Shown here: piece by piece, positions 17,147-28,749 of the stretch | Numbering within the stretch: the stretch's first letter is position 1 | How the letters are laid out: each line of letters starts with the position of its first letter | Source: Pontibacillus chungwhensis | GTDB taxonomy: Bacteria; Bacillota; Bacilli; Bacillales; BH030062 | Length of the DNA: 64,000 nucleotides | Assembly: GCF_030166655.1 (NCBI RefSeq) | Contig: NZ_CP126446.1 | Span: 1,736,001 to 1,800,000, forward strand | Direction: 5' to 3' | The notes under the pieces: model-generated | What the model was told of the DNA's origin: nothing | The model's database searches: none | What the model saw: only the letters and a program-made list of their open reading frames with translations | Made by a program: the position numbers and the translations under genes

Positions 17147-17182
17147 GGATGGCACTCTTATCTGGAGTGCTGTCTTTTTTTT
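17147..17182 (+). terminator. Terminator after ktrC
   Basis: A stem of about 10 bp with G-U pairs (GATGGCACTC / GAGTGCTGTC), loop TTATCTG, and eight T. Confidence 0.85.
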
Positions 17183-17193
17183 ATCATAAAAAA

Positions 17194-17219
17194 GTTTCTT
17201 ATATCCTCATAACGGGCAT
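17194..17219 (+). promoter_or_regulatory. Sigma-B-type promoter before pyruvate oxidase
   Basis: GTTTCT (17194-17199), a 14-base spacer, and GGGCAT (17214-17219) match the general-stress sigma-B consensus GTTTAA - N12-15 - GGGTAT at 10 of 12 positions or near it. It lies 37 bases before the ATG. The B. subtilis homologue ydaP is a known sigma-B target. Confidence 0.6.
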
Positions 17220-17256
17220 AGCATAAAGGTACTGTACTTAGAAAGGATGAATCGCT

Positions 17257-18984
17257 ATGTTCGCAAAGAGAACTGGAGAAATCGTTACAAATTTACTTAT
17301 AGATGATTGGGGGATCGACCATATTTATGGAATGCCTGGTGATTCCATAAACGAACTAATGGATGATCTCAGAAGTCGTCAGGAAGACCTGAAATTCATT
17401 CAAGTACGTCACGAAGAAGTAGGAGCACTTGCAGCATCATCCTATGCCAAGTTAACAGGCAATATTGGAGTTTGCTTATCCATTGGGGGCCCTGGTGCTG
17501 CTCACTTGGTAAATGGCCTTTATGATGCCAAAGCTGACCGGGCTCCTGTCCTTGCTTTAGTTGGACAAGTACCAAGTGATGAAGTAGGTACAGGTGCTTT
17601 CCAAGAAGAGAATCTAGAGCGTATGTTTGACGGAGTGGCTGTATTTAATAAACGTGTTCAGAGTGCGGAACAATTACCTGATTTGGTCAACCAAGCTCTA
17701 AGGGAAGCCTATGTTAACAACGGTGTGTCCGTACTAGTGATTCCAGATGATCTTTCTGCTGTAAAGCAAAAATATGAAGAGAAGCTAACTTCTCCTGTGC
17801 ATGCGAAAACTGAAGTTTTTCCTTCTGAAAAGTCTCTTATGGAAGCGAAAGAGGCGATAGCCCAATCTAAAAAACCTGTTATCCTGGCAGGTAAAGGGGC
17901 GGCACATGCTCAGGATGAATTAGTGAAATTTGCGGAAACGATTCACTCACCGGTTATCCTGTCGTTGCTTGCAAAAGGAGTTCTGCCAGACAATCATCCA
18001 CTATGCATGGGGCAACATGGACAGATTGGGACTCAGCCAGCCTATAATGCTATTATGGAAGCTGATTTACTATTACTCATCGGTACATCGTTCCCTTACC
18101 GAGATTTTCTTCCTAAAAATACGAAAGCCATTCAGATTGATGTTGACCCGAGTAAAATCGGGAAACACTATCCTGTGCAAATTGGTTTGGCAGGACGAAC
18201 GGCTGATACATTGCACTGGTTAAATGATCATATTGAAACAAAAGACAATCAGGATCATTTAGAAAAATATCAAAAGCAAATGGAGAAATGGCGCATTAGC
18301 ATGCAAATGCAAAAGCGTGAACATACAGATCCTATAAACGGCCCTCAAGTAATGTATGAATTAGAGAAAGTGATGCCTGAGGACGCTATTATTTCAAGTG
18401 ATGTAGGAAATGTTACGGTTTGGGTCGCTAGGTATCTATCAATGGTTCGTCAGAAAATGATTATTTCAGGTTGGCTAGCTACGATGGGATGTGGGCTACC
18501 TGGAGCTATTGCTGGTCAAATGGCTTATCCGGATCGTCAATCCATTGCGATCTGTGGAGACGGTGGTTTTGCGATGAACATGCAAGACTTTATTACAGCT
18601 GTGAAGTATAAGCTTCCACTCAAAGTGATCGTCCTGAATAATAGTAAGATCGGGATGATTCAATATGAACAAGAGGCCATGGGTCATCTTCATTATGCGA
18701 CAGAACTTGGTGATATGGACTTCGCTAAGTTTGCAGAGAGCTGTGGTGGTGAAGGCTATCGTGTTGATAAACGAGAAGACCTTGAACCGGCTATGCAAAA
18801 AGCGTTTTTATCTGATAAGCCAGCGATTATCGATGTAACTATTGAAGATCAGGCTCCTTTACCAGGTAATATTGGGTATGAACAAGCCGTTCACTACACG
18901 GAGTATTTAATTAAAGAATTCTTTGAAAGCGGAAAAATTGAACTTCCTCCTTTGAAAACAGGAGCGAAACGCTTATTGAATTAA
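17257..18984 (+). CDS. ydaP: Pyruvate oxidase, thiamine diphosphate-dependent (YdaP/PoxB type)
   Basis: A 575-residue enzyme of the acetohydroxyacid synthase/pyruvate oxidase family. It has the pyrimidine-binding domain with IYGMPGDSIN and the catalytic Glu in RHEEVGALAA (near residue 51), a central FAD-type domain, and the diphosphate domain with GDGGFAMNMQDF and NN (about residues 430-458). The family converts pyruvate to acetate and CO2, passing electrons to quinone (PoxB) or oxygen (SpxB); which one is unclear. AGAAAGGATG precedes the ATG. It stands alone between terminators. Confidence 0.85.
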   Translation: MFAKRTGEIVTNLLIDDWGIDHIYGMPGDSINELMDDLRSRQEDLKFIQVRHEEVGALAASSYAKLTGNIGVCLSIGGPGAAHLVNGLYDAKADRAPVLALVGQVPSDEVGTGAFQEENLERMFDGVAVFNKRVQSAEQLPDLVNQALREAYVNNGVSVLVIPDDLSAVKQKYEEKLTSPVHAKTEVFPSEKSLMEAKEAIAQSKKPVILAGKGAAHAQDELVKFAETIHSPVILSLLAKGVLPDNHPLCMGQHGQIGTQPAYNAIMEADLLLLIGTSFPYRDFLPKNTKAIQIDVDPSKIGKHYPVQIGLAGRTADTLHWLNDHIETKDNQDHLEKYQKQMEKWRISMQMQKREHTDPINGPQVMYELEKVMPEDAIISSDVGNVTVWVARYLSMVRQKMIISGWLATMGCGLPGAIAGQMAYPDRQSIAICGDGGFAMNMQDFITAVKYKLPLKVIVLNNSKIGMIQYEQEAMGHLHYATELGDMDFAKFAESCGGEGYRVDKREDLEPAMQKAFLSDKPAIIDVTIEDQAPLPGNIGYEQAVHYTEYLIKEFFESGKIELPPLKTGAKRLLN

Positions 18985-18992
18985 GGGTTTAA

Positions 18993-19027
18993 AAAAGTAC
19001 AGAGCTTACATAGCTCTGTACTTTTTT
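18993..19027 (+). terminator. Terminator after ydaP
   Basis: A 14-bp stem (AAAAGTACAGAGCT and its complement) with a TACAT loop and six T. Confidence 0.9.
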
Positions 19028-19062
19028 GTTGATATTTGGATATATGTTTTCTCGGATTATAT

Positions 19063-19093
19063 AAAGAAAGCCCCCATCCAAAAGGATGGGGGC
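19063..19093 (-). terminator. Terminator of the rpoY-rnjA operon
   Basis: A GC-rich 10-bp stem GCCCCCATCC / GGATGGGGGC with a four-base loop. Read on the minus strand it is followed by TTTCTTT and lies about 50 bases beyond the rnjA stop. Confidence 0.88.
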
Positions 19094-19140
19094 TGTTGTA
19101 TGACATAATTGGTTTATTATAAACCGTTTAAGAGGGGATC

Positions 19141-20808
19141 TTACACTTCCATAATGATAGGTAAGACCATTGGTTTACGCTTCGTTTTCTCGTAAAGGAA
19201 TGGCGCGATGGTGTCTGTGATTTCGTTCTTAATCTCAGACCACTGAGTTGTGCGTCGTTCCATAACTTTATCAAGATGCTTAGAAACAATTTTTTGAGCT
19301 TCGTTGATAAGGTCTTCTGATTCTCTCATGTAAACGAACCCGCGGGATATGATGTCAGGTCCTGAAGCAATTTTGAATTCTTTCATATTAATGCTTACGA
19401 CAACTATTACAAGTCCTTCTTCAGAAAGGATGCGTCGATCGCGAAGAACGATGTTACCAATATCACCGATTCCGCTGCCATCTACATAGATTGAGCCAGA
19501 TGGAATTTTACCAGCGATCATAGCATTATCTTTACCAAGGGCAAGAACATCACCGTTGTCTGCGATAAAGCAATCACTTGGGTCCATTCCGATTTCTTGA
19601 GCTAATTTAGCGTGCTGTTTCTGCATTCGGAATTCTCCGTGGATTGGCATGAAGAATTTCGGTTGAATTAAACGCAGCATGAGTTTTTGCTCTTGCTGAC
19701 CACCATGACCAGAGGTATGGATGTCATTTAATGGACCATGAATAACTTCTGCACCAGCACGATATAGCATGTTAATAACACGACTTACACTTACGGTGTT
19801 CCCTGGAATAGGGGAAGAGGAGAATACTACAGTGTCTCCTGGCATAATTTGAATCTGGCGGTGTGTGCCGTTTGCGATACGTGATAATGCAGCCATTGGC
19901 TCACCTTGAGAACCCGTACATAGAATCGTAACTTCATGTGCAGGAAGACGATTAATTTGTGATGGCTCTACAAACGTATCTTTTGGAGCGTTAATATAGC
20001 CTAATTCTATTCCAATATTAATAGAGGATTCCATACTACGTCCAAAAACAGCTACTTTACGATTATGTTGAACGGATGCTTCTACAACTTGTTGTAGCCT
20101 GTGGATGTTCGAAGCGAAGGTTGCAAAGATTACACGACCTTTTACTTTCGTAAAGATATCGTTAATGCTTTCGCCTACGCGACTTTCAGATAGTGTGAAA
20201 TCAGGGATTTCACTGTTTGTACTGTCAGATAAAAGGCAAAGCACGCCTTCTTTTCCGATCTCTGCCATCTTTTGCAGATTTGCAGGCTCGCCCACAGGCG
20301 TAAAGTCGAACTTGAAATCTCCAGTGTGAACAACGTTCCCTGGAGGGGTTTTTACAACGATACCATAGGAGTCAGGAATACTGTGAGTCGTACGGAAGAA
20401 TGTCACAGACGTTTTACGGAATTTAACGATTTCATCCTCTTGGATGGTATGAAGTTTCGCATTTCGTAAAAGACCATGCTCTTCTAACTTGTTCTTAATT
20501 AATCCGATCGCTAATTTGCCACCGTAGATCGGGATATTTAATTCGCGAAGCAAATATGGAATCCCGCCTATGTGGTCTTCGTGGCCGTGGGTAATGAATA
20601 ACCCTTTAATTTTATCTTGGTTTTGCACTAAGTAAGTGTAGTCTGGGATAACGTAGTCAATTCCTAGAAGCTCATCCTCAGGAAACTTAATTCCTGCATC
20701 GATCAGGATGATCTCGTCTTGGAATTGCACGCCGTACGTATTTTTACCGATCTCACCTAGACCGCCTAGTGCAAATACAGCGGTTTGGTCGTTTTTAACA
20801 AATTTCAT
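19141..20808 (-). CDS. rnjA: Ribonuclease J1
   Basis: A 555-residue metallo-beta-lactamase/beta-CASP nuclease, the same length as B. subtilis RNase J1. The zinc-binding motif HGHEDH (His74, His76, Asp78, His79) and a later SGHGG (residues about 367-371) are intact. It is a 5'-3' exoribonuclease and endonuclease that matures 16S rRNA and turns over mRNA. It is cotranscribed with rpoY, whose stop lies three bases before this ATG. Confidence 0.97.
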   Translation of the reverse strand: MKFVKNDQTAVFALGGLGEIGKNTYGVQFQDEIILIDAGIKFPEDELLGIDYVIPDYTYLVQNQDKIKGLFITHGHEDHIGGIPYLLRELNIPIYGGKLAIGLIKNKLEEHGLLRNAKLHTIQEDEIVKFRKTSVTFFRTTHSIPDSYGIVVKTPPGNVVHTGDFKFDFTPVGEPANLQKMAEIGKEGVLCLLSDSTNSEIPDFTLSESRVGESINDIFTKVKGRVIFATFASNIHRLQQVVEASVQHNRKVAVFGRSMESSINIGIELGYINAPKDTFVEPSQINRLPAHEVTILCTGSQGEPMAALSRIANGTHRQIQIMPGDTVVFSSSPIPGNTVSVSRVINMLYRAGAEVIHGPLNDIHTSGHGGQQEQKLMLRLIQPKFFMPIHGEFRMQKQHAKLAQEIGMDPSDCFIADNGDVLALGKDNAMIAGKIPSGSIYVDGSGIGDIGNIVLRDRRILSEEGLVIVVVSINMKEFKIASGPDIISRGFVYMRESEDLINEAQKIVSKHLDKVMERRTTQWSEIKNEITDTIAPFLYEKTKRKPMVLPIIMEV

Positions 20809-20811
20809 GAG

Positions 20812-21021
20812 TTAAAGATTCTCCACTTGGAAATCTTCAGATTGTTGTTCATATTCTAAGTGCTCTTCATTTAACACTTGAACATATTCAATATTGATAT
20901 TGCGATCGGCCAGTTTTGTTCGTACTTCACGTTCTGTTTCTGCTTCTACATAGAGACTCTTGGTTCGTTCTCGAACAGGAGCTTCTTCAGCCCTTTCTTG
21001 AAATAATACTTTAAAGATCAT
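20812..21021 (-). CDS. rpoY: RNA polymerase epsilon subunit (RpoY/YkzG)
   Basis: A 69-residue acidic protein of the DUF1447 family that binds between the jaw and alpha parts of Firmicute RNA polymerase; its fold resembles the phage inhibitor Gp2. It begins [10 protein letters not shown] and ends with several acidic residues, as in B. subtilis YkzG (69). AGGAGAG precedes the ATG. Its stop is three bases from rnjA, the conserved pairing of the transcription and decay machineries in this group. Confidence 0.93.
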   Translation of the reverse strand: MIFKVLFQERAEEAPVRERTKSLYVEAETEREVRTKLADRNINIEYVQVLNEEHLEYEQQSEDFQVENL

Positions 21022-21075
21022 AATTATAAATCTCTCCTAACTTCCTAGTAATTTCCGTATTCTTGTCCTGTAAAT

Positions 21076-21084
21076 ATAATAGCA
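21076..21084 (-). promoter_or_regulatory. Candidate extended -10 promoter of rpoY-rnjA
   Basis: On the minus strand TGCTATTAT gives a TG-n-TATTAT extended -10 about 55 bases before the rpoY ATG. No good -35 is visible. Confidence 0.35.
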
Positions 21085-21162
21085 CGTTTTGCACCTATAT
21101 GGTAACAATAGAATGTTTTAGCTAAGAGATTGTAGTAATCCACCGCATCATAAAGTGAAAGC

Positions 21163-21234
21163 TTAAGCATATAATTTTCGACTCAAGATATCTTTCCAAC
21201 GATTTCTAAGCTTTTTCTTCAAACGTTTTAACAT
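21163..21234 (-). CDS. Possible 23-residue basic amphipathic peptide
   Basis: An ATG with AAAGGAG 12 bases upstream opens MLKRLKKKLRNRWKDILSRK and three more residues. Nine of 23 residues are Lys or Arg, arranged with Leu, Trp and Ile at helical spacing, so the peptide could form an amphipathic, membrane- or RNA-binding helix. It lies upstream of rpoY-rnjA on the same strand. It may equally be chance; conservation across relatives would decide. Confidence 0.3.
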   Translation of the reverse strand: MLKRLKKKLRNRWKDILSRKLYA

Positions 21235-21495
21235 TATGTCATACAACTCCTTTCCTTATACGAAGAAAAGCTGTAAAAAAACGTTTAGCCGACCATATCC
21301 CTCTTGTCTCTAGTATAGTACCTTTTAAGCGAGAATTGAATAGATAGGTTAAAGAGAATTTTACTTTTTCTTATTCTTTTCCGTAGTATGCTCTATAAAA
21401 TAGTTCTTTACGGGTGTTTTTCAGAGATTATTTTAATCGATTGAAATTGGGTGAATATTCCTTTACATTTAAAGGGTTTAGGGAGGGGGAGAAAG

Positions 21496-22404
21496 ATGAA
21501 AAGATTGTATGTAGGGTTATTTACTCTTTCCCTTATATGGGGAACATCTTTTCTATTTATTAAAGTGCTGGTCTCATCTATGTCTGTATGGGAAGTGGTC
21601 TTCTGGAGATGTACATTTGGTGCTGTCGTGTTGTGGGGGATTTATGCTTTTGAAGGCAAGCAAACATTGTCGAAGCTTCCTTGGGGGTCGCTCCTTTTAG
21701 TTGGTCTTACGAATAATGCTTTACCATGGGGGCTTATTGCTTTAAGTGAAACCTCCATCACGTCGAGTTTGGCATCTGTCTTAAATGCAACAACGCCATT
21801 ATGGGCGGGACTCATAGGATTACTATTCTTTGGAGTTCGGATCAGAGGGAGGCAATGGTTTGGCATTGCTATTGGTTTCATTGGAATCATGGTGCTTGTG
21901 GACCCGGGAGAGGTCGGTTTTGTTCGAAATGGATTAGCCGGTACACTTACCATGATAGTAGCTGCCATCTGCTACGGATTTTCATCTCAGTACATAAAGA
22001 AAAATCTAAATGATGTATCGGCAGTAACTGTAGCCGCTATTACGTTAACCTTCTCTGCTATGTACGCATTCATATTTACTAGTATTAGTGGTACTATGAA
22101 TTGGAGTTTAGTCACCACCCCGTCTATTTTTGGTTCATTAATAGGTCTTGGAGCATTTGGATCTGGCCTGGGTATTTACATTTTCTATTACCTGATCCAA
22201 AAAGGTTCTGCTGAATTTGCTACTATGGTTACCTATCTTGTGCCTGTCACAGCTTTGTTATGGGGATCTATTTTTCTGGAGGAGAGAATCAAGGTAAGTA
22301 TGGTGGTTGGTCTAGCTTTCGTATTAATGGGCGTATATTTGGCTCAAGAAAAGAGGAAAAAGCAAAGGGGGAAACATCATGAGCAACAAACTCGTGTTTC
22401 TTGA
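21496..22404 (+). CDS. DMT-superfamily (EamA) permease
   Basis: A 302-residue inner-membrane protein with ten predicted helices in two EamA repeats (residues 5-135 and 145-285). The family exports or imports metabolites such as amino acids; the substrate is not readable. The ATG at 21496 follows GGGAGGGGGAGA; an in-frame TTG at 21451 lacks a site. The last 26 bases overlap the start of the HAD gene, so the two are translationally coupled. It is absent from this place in B. subtilis. Confidence 0.83.
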   Translation: MKRLYVGLFTLSLIWGTSFLFIKVLVSSMSVWEVVFWRCTFGAVVLWGIYAFEGKQTLSKLPWGSLLLVGLTNNALPWGLIALSETSITSSLASVLNATTPLWAGLIGLLFFGVRIRGRQWFGIAIGFIGIMVLVDPGEVGFVRNGLAGTLTMIVAAICYGFSSQYIKKNLNDVSAVTVAAITLTFSAMYAFIFTSISGTMNWSLVTTPSIFGSLIGLGAFGSGLGIYIFYYLIQKGSAEFATMVTYLVPVTALLWGSIFLEERIKVSMVVGLAFVLMGVYLAQEKRKKQRGKHHEQQTRVS

Positions 22405-23161
22405 CATTGATGGCACCATTGTCGATCATAATAAAAAAATCCCTGAAGAAACGAAGAAGTCTATAGCACTGCTGCAGCAAAAAGGGATAGAGGTAGCTAT
22501 TGCAACAGGGCGAGCTCCATTTATGTTTGCAGATTTAAGAGAAGAGCTCGGAATTCATTCCTATATTAGTTTTAATGGTCAATATGTGGTCCATGAAGGG
22601 AACGTAATCTATGAGAACCCTTTACTAGAGGGGGAGTTAGAGGCGCTGTATGATCAAGCCATTCAATCGGGACACCCAATGGTATTCTTGAACGAAGCGG
22701 GTATGAGAGCATCTGAAAGTGATCACACGCACATTACCGATAGTATTGGAAGCTTGAAGTTACCTTATCCTGAAATCGATCCCGAATTTTATAAAGGCAA
22801 ATCCATTTATCAAGCCCTGCTATTTTGTAAGCATGGTGAAGAAGATAGGTACAAGGAAGAACCTCGTCAGCTAGATTTTATTAGATGGCATGATTATTCT
22901 ATTGATGTGATTCCAGAGGGCGGTTCCAAAGCAGAAGGAATCAAGCATTTCATGAATGCGTTAGGCGTAGACCAACAGCACACGTACGCATTTGGAGATG
23001 GCTTAAACGACCGTGAAATGCTAGGGTTTGTAGCAAATGGAATTGCTATGGGCAACGCTTCAGACGAGATAAAAGCTGTAGCAAATTATGTGACGAAAAA
23101 TGTTGATGAAAATGGGCTATCTCATGGGTTTAGGTTAGTTGGATTATTAGAAGATGAATGA
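22379..23161 (+). CDS. ykrA: HAD hydrolase, Cof type (YkrA)
   Basis: A 260-residue haloacid-dehalogenase phosphatase of the Cof/IIB class. Motif I is DIDGTI (residues 9-14), motif II includes ATGRAP, and motif IV is GDGLNDREML near residue 205, followed by AMGNA. Relatives dephosphorylate sugar phosphates or flavin/pyridoxal phosphates. AAAGGGGG precedes the ATG, within the end of the permease gene. Position before def matches B. subtilis ykrA. Confidence 0.87.
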   Translation: MSNKLVFLDIDGTIVDHNKKIPEETKKSIALLQQKGIEVAIATGRAPFMFADLREELGIHSYISFNGQYVVHEGNVIYENPLLEGELEALYDQAIQSGHPMVFLNEAGMRASESDHTHITDSIGSLKLPYPEIDPEFYKGKSIYQALLFCKHGEEDRYKEEPRQLDFIRWHDYSIDVIPEGGSKAEGIKHFMNALGVDQQHTYAFGDGLNDREMLGFVANGIAMGNASDEIKAVANYVTKNVDENGLSHGFRLVGLLEDE

Positions 23162-23164
23162 GTG

Positions 23165-23194
23165 GAAGCACCTTTAACAAGGTGCTTCTTTTTG
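23165..23194 (+). terminator. Terminator after ykrA
   Basis: A 10-bp stem GAAGCACCTT / AAGGTGCTTC with loop TAAC, followed by a T-rich run. Confidence 0.88.
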
Positions 23195-23290
23195 TTTTAG
23201 TTGATGATTATAGTTCAGATCATCCCTTTGTTATGAAAAGGGTTTAATTTTACATGAGACGGGGATTACATGGAAAGGTAGTTATTCTAG

Positions 23291-23323
23291 TAAAAAAACG
23301 CCCTGAAAAGTTCCAGGACGTTT
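23291..23323 (-). terminator. Terminator after def
   Basis: On the minus strand a 10-bp stem with one G-U pair (AAACGTCCTG / CAGGGCGTTT) is followed by TTTT beyond the def stop. Confidence 0.8.
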
Positions 23324-23375
23324 ATGAGCAGTCACTTATAGGGTTGTTGTAATAGGTTGGTAACGCACCATTCTA

Positions 23376-23930
23376 TTATGAATCAATAACAGATGCGTTT
23401 TCCGGCTCCTGGAATGGGTTATCTTTATTAATATGATCATAAAACATAATGCCATTTAAATGATCGATTTCATGTTGGAATACGATTGATGCCATTCCAC
23501 GAAGACGAAGTTTCACTTCATTGCCTTCAAGGTCCGTACCTTTTACGGTGATTCGTGCATAACGTGGAACGTAACCTGGCACGTCGCGATCAACGGATAG
23601 ACATCCTTCACCTGATGATAAGTATGCTTTTTCAACAGAGTGGCTAACAATCCTTGGATTAAAAAGACCGTAGCTGTACAGTTTATCATCGAAATCCGTG
23701 AAGTGGACGGCTAACATTCTTTTGGCTACATTAATCTGCGGTGCAGCAAGTCCAACGCCAGCGCGTAAGTTATATTGTGCTGCAAGCTCATCATCTTGAC
23801 TGTTTTTTATAAATTGAAGCATTTCTTCTAACGTTTTTTGTTCTTCTTCAGTAGGAGGTAATGTAACCTCATCTGCTACTTCGCGTAGAACCGGGTGTCC
23901 TTCGCGAACAATATCATCCATCGTTATCAT
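23376..23930 (-). CDS. def: Peptide deformylase
   Basis: A 184-residue metalloenzyme that removes the formyl group from nascent proteins. All three motifs are present: GVGLAAPQ (58-65), EGCLS with metal ligand Cys110, and QHEIDH with His153, Glu154 and His157. The insert length matches the type-2 deformylases of Gram-positive bacteria (S. aureus 183, B. subtilis YkrB 184). It is on the opposite strand to ykrA and ykyA. AAAGGAT precedes the ATG region at a normal distance. Confidence 0.96.
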   Translation of the reverse strand: MITMDDIVREGHPVLREVADEVTLPPTEEEQKTLEEMLQFIKNSQDDELAAQYNLRAGVGLAAPQINVAKRMLAVHFTDFDDKLYSYGLFNPRIVSHSVEKAYLSSGEGCLSVDRDVPGYVPRYARITVKGTDLEGNEVKLRLRGMASIVFQHEIDHLNGIMFYDHINKDNPFQEPENASVIDS

Positions 23931-24178
23931 AAGATTTTACACAATCCTTTCTAGCTTGTTCATAATGTATAGTGTACCACATTTAAAGGGTACTATGGAA
24001 CTTTAGCATCATCAGAGGCATGATTACTTAATTACTGCATAAAGTACCAAAGAATCATTCTATAAGATTCTATGCATAGTTGTAACAGTTTTGTAACTTT
24101 TTGCTTAATGAATATGATATACTGGTGAAGATTCTTCCAATTCCGGGAGAATGAAACGCCTTAAGGAGGAAATACACA

Positions 24179-24949
24179 TTGCGCTTAGGAAAATTAATCT
24201 CTGTATTGTTATTATCTGCTGTCCTTCTCACTGCGTGTAATAATGGTCCATCTGCTGCTGAAAAAATATATGACCATCTAGAACAAGCTGTGACATTAGA
24301 AGATGCGTTTGAGGACCAGCAAGATCCACTAGTTCAGCTTGAGCAACAAGAAACTGAACTTTACAACAAAATTATTAACCTTGGTATGAAAGACTTTGAC
24401 AAGATCAAAGAATTATCCGAAGAAGCGTTGTCGGTTGTTGAACAACGTCAGGAAAAGCTTGAAGTTGAGAAAGAAAGTATAGAGTCAGCTAAGGAAGAAT
24501 TCGATAATGTAGAATCTCTTATTGAAGACCTGGAGGCTGAAGAAGCTCAACAGAAGGCAAAAGAGATGGTAGATGCGTTCAACAAACGCTACGAAGCTTA
24601 TCAGGAATTCTATAATGCATATGAAGAATCCAACAAGCTTGATCAAGAACTTTATACCATGTTCCAAGACAAAGAACTTACACAAGAGAAACTAGAAGAA
24701 CAAGTTAACAAGATCAACAAGAGTTATGAAACGGTTATCGAGAAAAACGATCAATTTAACAAACTAACAAAAGAGTATAACGAATTGAAAAAAGAGTTTT
24801 ACGAAGTAGCCGATCTAAATATCGATTTTGATCAGTCTTCCTCAGAAGATGAACAACCATCTGACTCGTCTGATGATTCTTCAGAAGAAAAACAAGATAA
24901 AGAATCAAGCGACAATCAATCAGATGAAGATCAGAAAGACGAACAATAA
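24179..24949 (+). CDS. ykyA: Lipoprotein YkyA, coiled-coil
   Basis: A 256-residue lipoprotein with a signal peptide and lipobox LLTAC (Cys20). The body is almost all helical coiled coil rich in Glu and Lys (residues 30-215), and the last 35 residues are a very acidic low-complexity tail of Ser, Asp and Glu. B. subtilis ykyA occupies the same place between def and pdhA. Function is unknown. The start is TTG after TTAAGGAGG. Confidence 0.85.
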   Translation: MRLGKLISVLLLSAVLLTACNNGPSAAEKIYDHLEQAVTLEDAFEDQQDPLVQLEQQETELYNKIINLGMKDFDKIKELSEEALSVVEQRQEKLEVEKESIESAKEEFDNVESLIEDLEAEEAQQKAKEMVDAFNKRYEAYQEFYNAYEESNKLDQELYTMFQDKELTQEKLEEQVNKINKSYETVIEKNDQFNKLTKEYNELKKEFYEVADLNIDFDQSSSEDEQPSDSSDDSSEEKQDKESSDNQSDEDQKDEQ

Positions 24950-24976
24950 GCTGTCCTTATAAGGACAGCTTTTTCT
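24948..24976 (+). terminator. Terminator after ykyA
   Basis: A 12-bp perfect palindrome (AAGCTGTCCTTATAAGGACA and complement end) followed by TTTTTC. Confidence 0.88.
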
Positions 24977-26447
<1,471 letters not shown>

Positions 26448-26450
26448 GCC

Positions 26451-27428
26451 ATGGCACAAATGACAATGATCCAAGCTATTACTGATGCAATGCGCACAGA
26501 GCTTAAAAATGATGAAAACGTGCTAATCTTCGGTGAAGACGTTGGTCAAAACGGCGGAGTATTCCGTGCGACTGAAGGTCTTCAAGCTGACTTTGGCGAA
26601 GATCGCGTATTTGACACACCACTAGCCGAGTCTGGTATTGGCGGTATGTCAATTGGTCTTGCACTTCAAGGTTTCCGCCCGGTACCTGAGATTCAGTTCT
26701 TTGGTTTCGTATTTGAAGTAATGGACGCAATTAGCGGTCAAATGGCACGCTACCGTTACCGTTCTGGTAATTCTTATAACATGCCTGTAACGATCCGTTC
26801 TCCATTCGGTGGTGGTGTACACACACCTGAACTACACGCAGACTCTTTAGAAGGACTTATGGCACAACAGCCTGGACTAAAAGTTGTTATCCCATCAACT
26901 CCATATGATGCGAAAGGACTTCTGATTCAGTCTATTCGTGACAATGATCCAGTTATCTTCCTTGAGCATATGAAACTTTACCGTTCATTCCGTGGGGAAG
27001 TACCTGAAGAAGCGTACACGATTGATCTTGGAAAAGCTGACGTTAAACGTGAAGGTAAAGACGTTACTCTAGTAGCATACGGTGCTATGGTTCACTCTGC
27101 ACTTAAAGCAGCTGAACAGTTAGAAAAAGACGGCGTAGACGCTGAAGTAATTGACTTACGTACAGTAAGCCCAGTAGATTATGAAACAATCATCGAATCC
27201 GTTGAGAAAACAAACCGTGTTGTAGTGATTCAAGAAGCTCAAAAGCAAGCGGGTATCGCTGCACAAGTAGCTTCTGAAATTCAAGAGCGTGCGATTCTAC
27301 ACCTAGAAGCTCCAGTTCTACGTGTTGCAGCACCTGACACAGTTTATCCATTCTCTTCAGCTGAGGAAGTTTGGTTACCAAACCATAATGACATCCTTGA
27401 CAAAGTAAACACAGTAATGAACTTTTAA
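26451..27428 (+). CDS. pdhB: Pyruvate dehydrogenase E1 component, beta subunit
   Basis: A 325-residue transketolase-like subunit completing the E1 alpha2beta2 heterotetramer. [14 protein letters not shown] near residue 28 and [16 protein letters not shown] near residue 120 are typical. The same length as B. subtilis PdhB (325). AAAAGGAG lies within the end of pdhA. Confidence 0.96.
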   Translation: MAQMTMIQAITDAMRTELKNDENVLIFGEDVGQNGGVFRATEGLQADFGEDRVFDTPLAESGIGGMSIGLALQGFRPVPEIQFFGFVFEVMDAISGQMARYRYRSGNSYNMPVTIRSPFGGGVHTPELHADSLEGLMAQQPGLKVVIPSTPYDAKGLLIQSIRDNDPVIFLEHMKLYRSFRGEVPEEAYTIDLGKADVKREGKDVTLVAYGAMVHSALKAAEQLEKDGVDAEVIDLRTVSPVDYETIIESVEKTNRVVVIQEAQKQAGIAAQVASEIQERAILHLEAPVLRVAAPDTVYPFSSAEEVWLPNHNDILDKVNTVMNF

Positions 27429-27455
27429 TCCAACCCACGATAGGAGGGAATCATA

Positions 27456-28745
27456 ATGGCTTACGAATTTAAGCTACCGGATATCGGTGAAGGTATCCAC
27501 GAAGGCGAAATCGCAAAATGGTTTGTAAAAAAAGGTGACGAAGTTAAAGAAGACGATGTTCTTTGCGAAGTCCAAAACGATAAAGCAGTTGTAGAAATCC
27601 CTTCTCCAGTTGATGGTACGGTAACAGACGTTCACGTTGACGAAGGTGAAGTTACAACTGTAGGTACGGTTATTATTACATTTGACGCACCTGGTTATGA
27701 AGACAACACGGGTGGTTCTGATGAAGGTTCTAAAGAAGAGGAGAAGCAAGAAGAGGCTCCTAAAGAAGAATCTGCTCAAAACGATCAAGGACAAGAACCA
27801 GCTGCACAAGATGACGAAGCAAGCGACAAGCGCGTTATTGCAATGCCATCTGTTCGTAAATACGCTCGTGAAAACAACGTAAACATCGCGAAAGTATCTG
27901 GGTCTGGTAAAAACAGTCGTGTGCTTAAAGAAGACATTGATGCTTATCTAAACGGCGGTCAAGCGACTGAAGCAGCAGAAGCAGACGAAACTCCAGCTCA
28001 AGAAGAAGCAGGAACTCAAGCTCAGGCTGCACCTCAGGGTCAGTATCCAGAAACTCGTGAGAAAATGAGTGGTATGCGTAAAGCGATCTCTAAAGCAATG
28101 GTTAACTCTAAGCAAACAGCTCCTCACGTTACGCTTATGGACGAAGTTGACGTAACTGAGCTAGTTGCTCACCGTAAGAAGTTCAAACAAGTTGCTGCAG
28201 ATCAAGATATCAAACTTACGTATCTTCCATATGTTGTACGTGCGCTAGTTTCTACACTTAAGAAGTATCCAATTCTAAATACTTCTCTTGATGATGAAAC
28301 TCAAGAAATCGTGCATAAGCATTACTACAACATCGGTATTGCTGCAGACACAGACAAAGGTCTTGTAGTACCAGTTGTTAAAGATGCTGACCGTAAGTCA
28401 ATCTTTGGTATTTCTTCTGAAATCAATGAATTGGCAGGAAAAGCACGTGATGGTAAACTATCAGGTGAGGAGATGAAAGGCGCTTCTTGCACAATCACTA
28501 ACATTGGTTCTGCTGGTGGTCAGTGGTTCACTCCAGTTATCAACCACCCAGAAGTTGCAATCCTTGGTATTGGCCGTATTGCAGAAAAACCAGTTGTTAA
28601 AGATGGCGAAGTAGTCGTAGCTCCGGTTCTTGCTTTATCTCTAAGCTTTGACCACCGTCTAATCGATGGTGCAACTGCACAGAATGCAATGAACCAAATC
28701 AAACGTTTACTGAACGATCCACAACTAATCATGATGGAGGCGTAA
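27456..28745 (+). CDS. pdhC: Dihydrolipoamide acetyltransferase (E2) of PDH
   Basis: A 429-residue core protein. One lipoyl domain (residues 1-80) has the lipoylated Lys43 in QNDKAVVE. A Glu/Ala/Pro/Gln-rich linker follows (about 85-125), then a peripheral-subunit-binding domain ([13 protein letters not shown], near 131-165), a second Ala/Glu linker, and the catalytic domain with SFDHRLIDG near the C-terminus. It forms the 60-meric core and transfers acetyl groups to CoA. GAGGGAATC precedes the ATG. B. subtilis PdhC has 442 residues. Confidence 0.96.
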   Translation: MAYEFKLPDIGEGIHEGEIAKWFVKKGDEVKEDDVLCEVQNDKAVVEIPSPVDGTVTDVHVDEGEVTTVGTVIITFDAPGYEDNTGGSDEGSKEEEKQEEAPKEESAQNDQGQEPAAQDDEASDKRVIAMPSVRKYARENNVNIAKVSGSGKNSRVLKEDIDAYLNGGQATEAAEADETPAQEEAGTQAQAAPQGQYPETREKMSGMRKAISKAMVNSKQTAPHVTLMDEVDVTELVAHRKKFKQVAADQDIKLTYLPYVVRALVSTLKKYPILNTSLDDETQEIVHKHYYNIGIAADTDKGLVVPVVKDADRKSIFGISSEINELAGKARDGKLSGEEMKGASCTITNIGSAGGQWFTPVINHPEVAILGIGRIAEKPVVKDGEVVVAPVLALSLSFDHRLIDGATAQNAMNQIKRLLNDPQLIMMEA

Positions 28746-28749
28746 TCGT

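Larger units (their letters stand above)
21022..21495. other. Divergent intergenic region, rpoY / DMT permease
   Basis: About 470 bases between divergent genes. It holds the rpoY promoter region, a possible 23-codon basic ORF on the minus strand (21163-21234), and an AT-rich stretch before the permease gene with no clear sigma-A promoter that I would defend. No RNA gene is recognisable. Confidence 0.5.
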
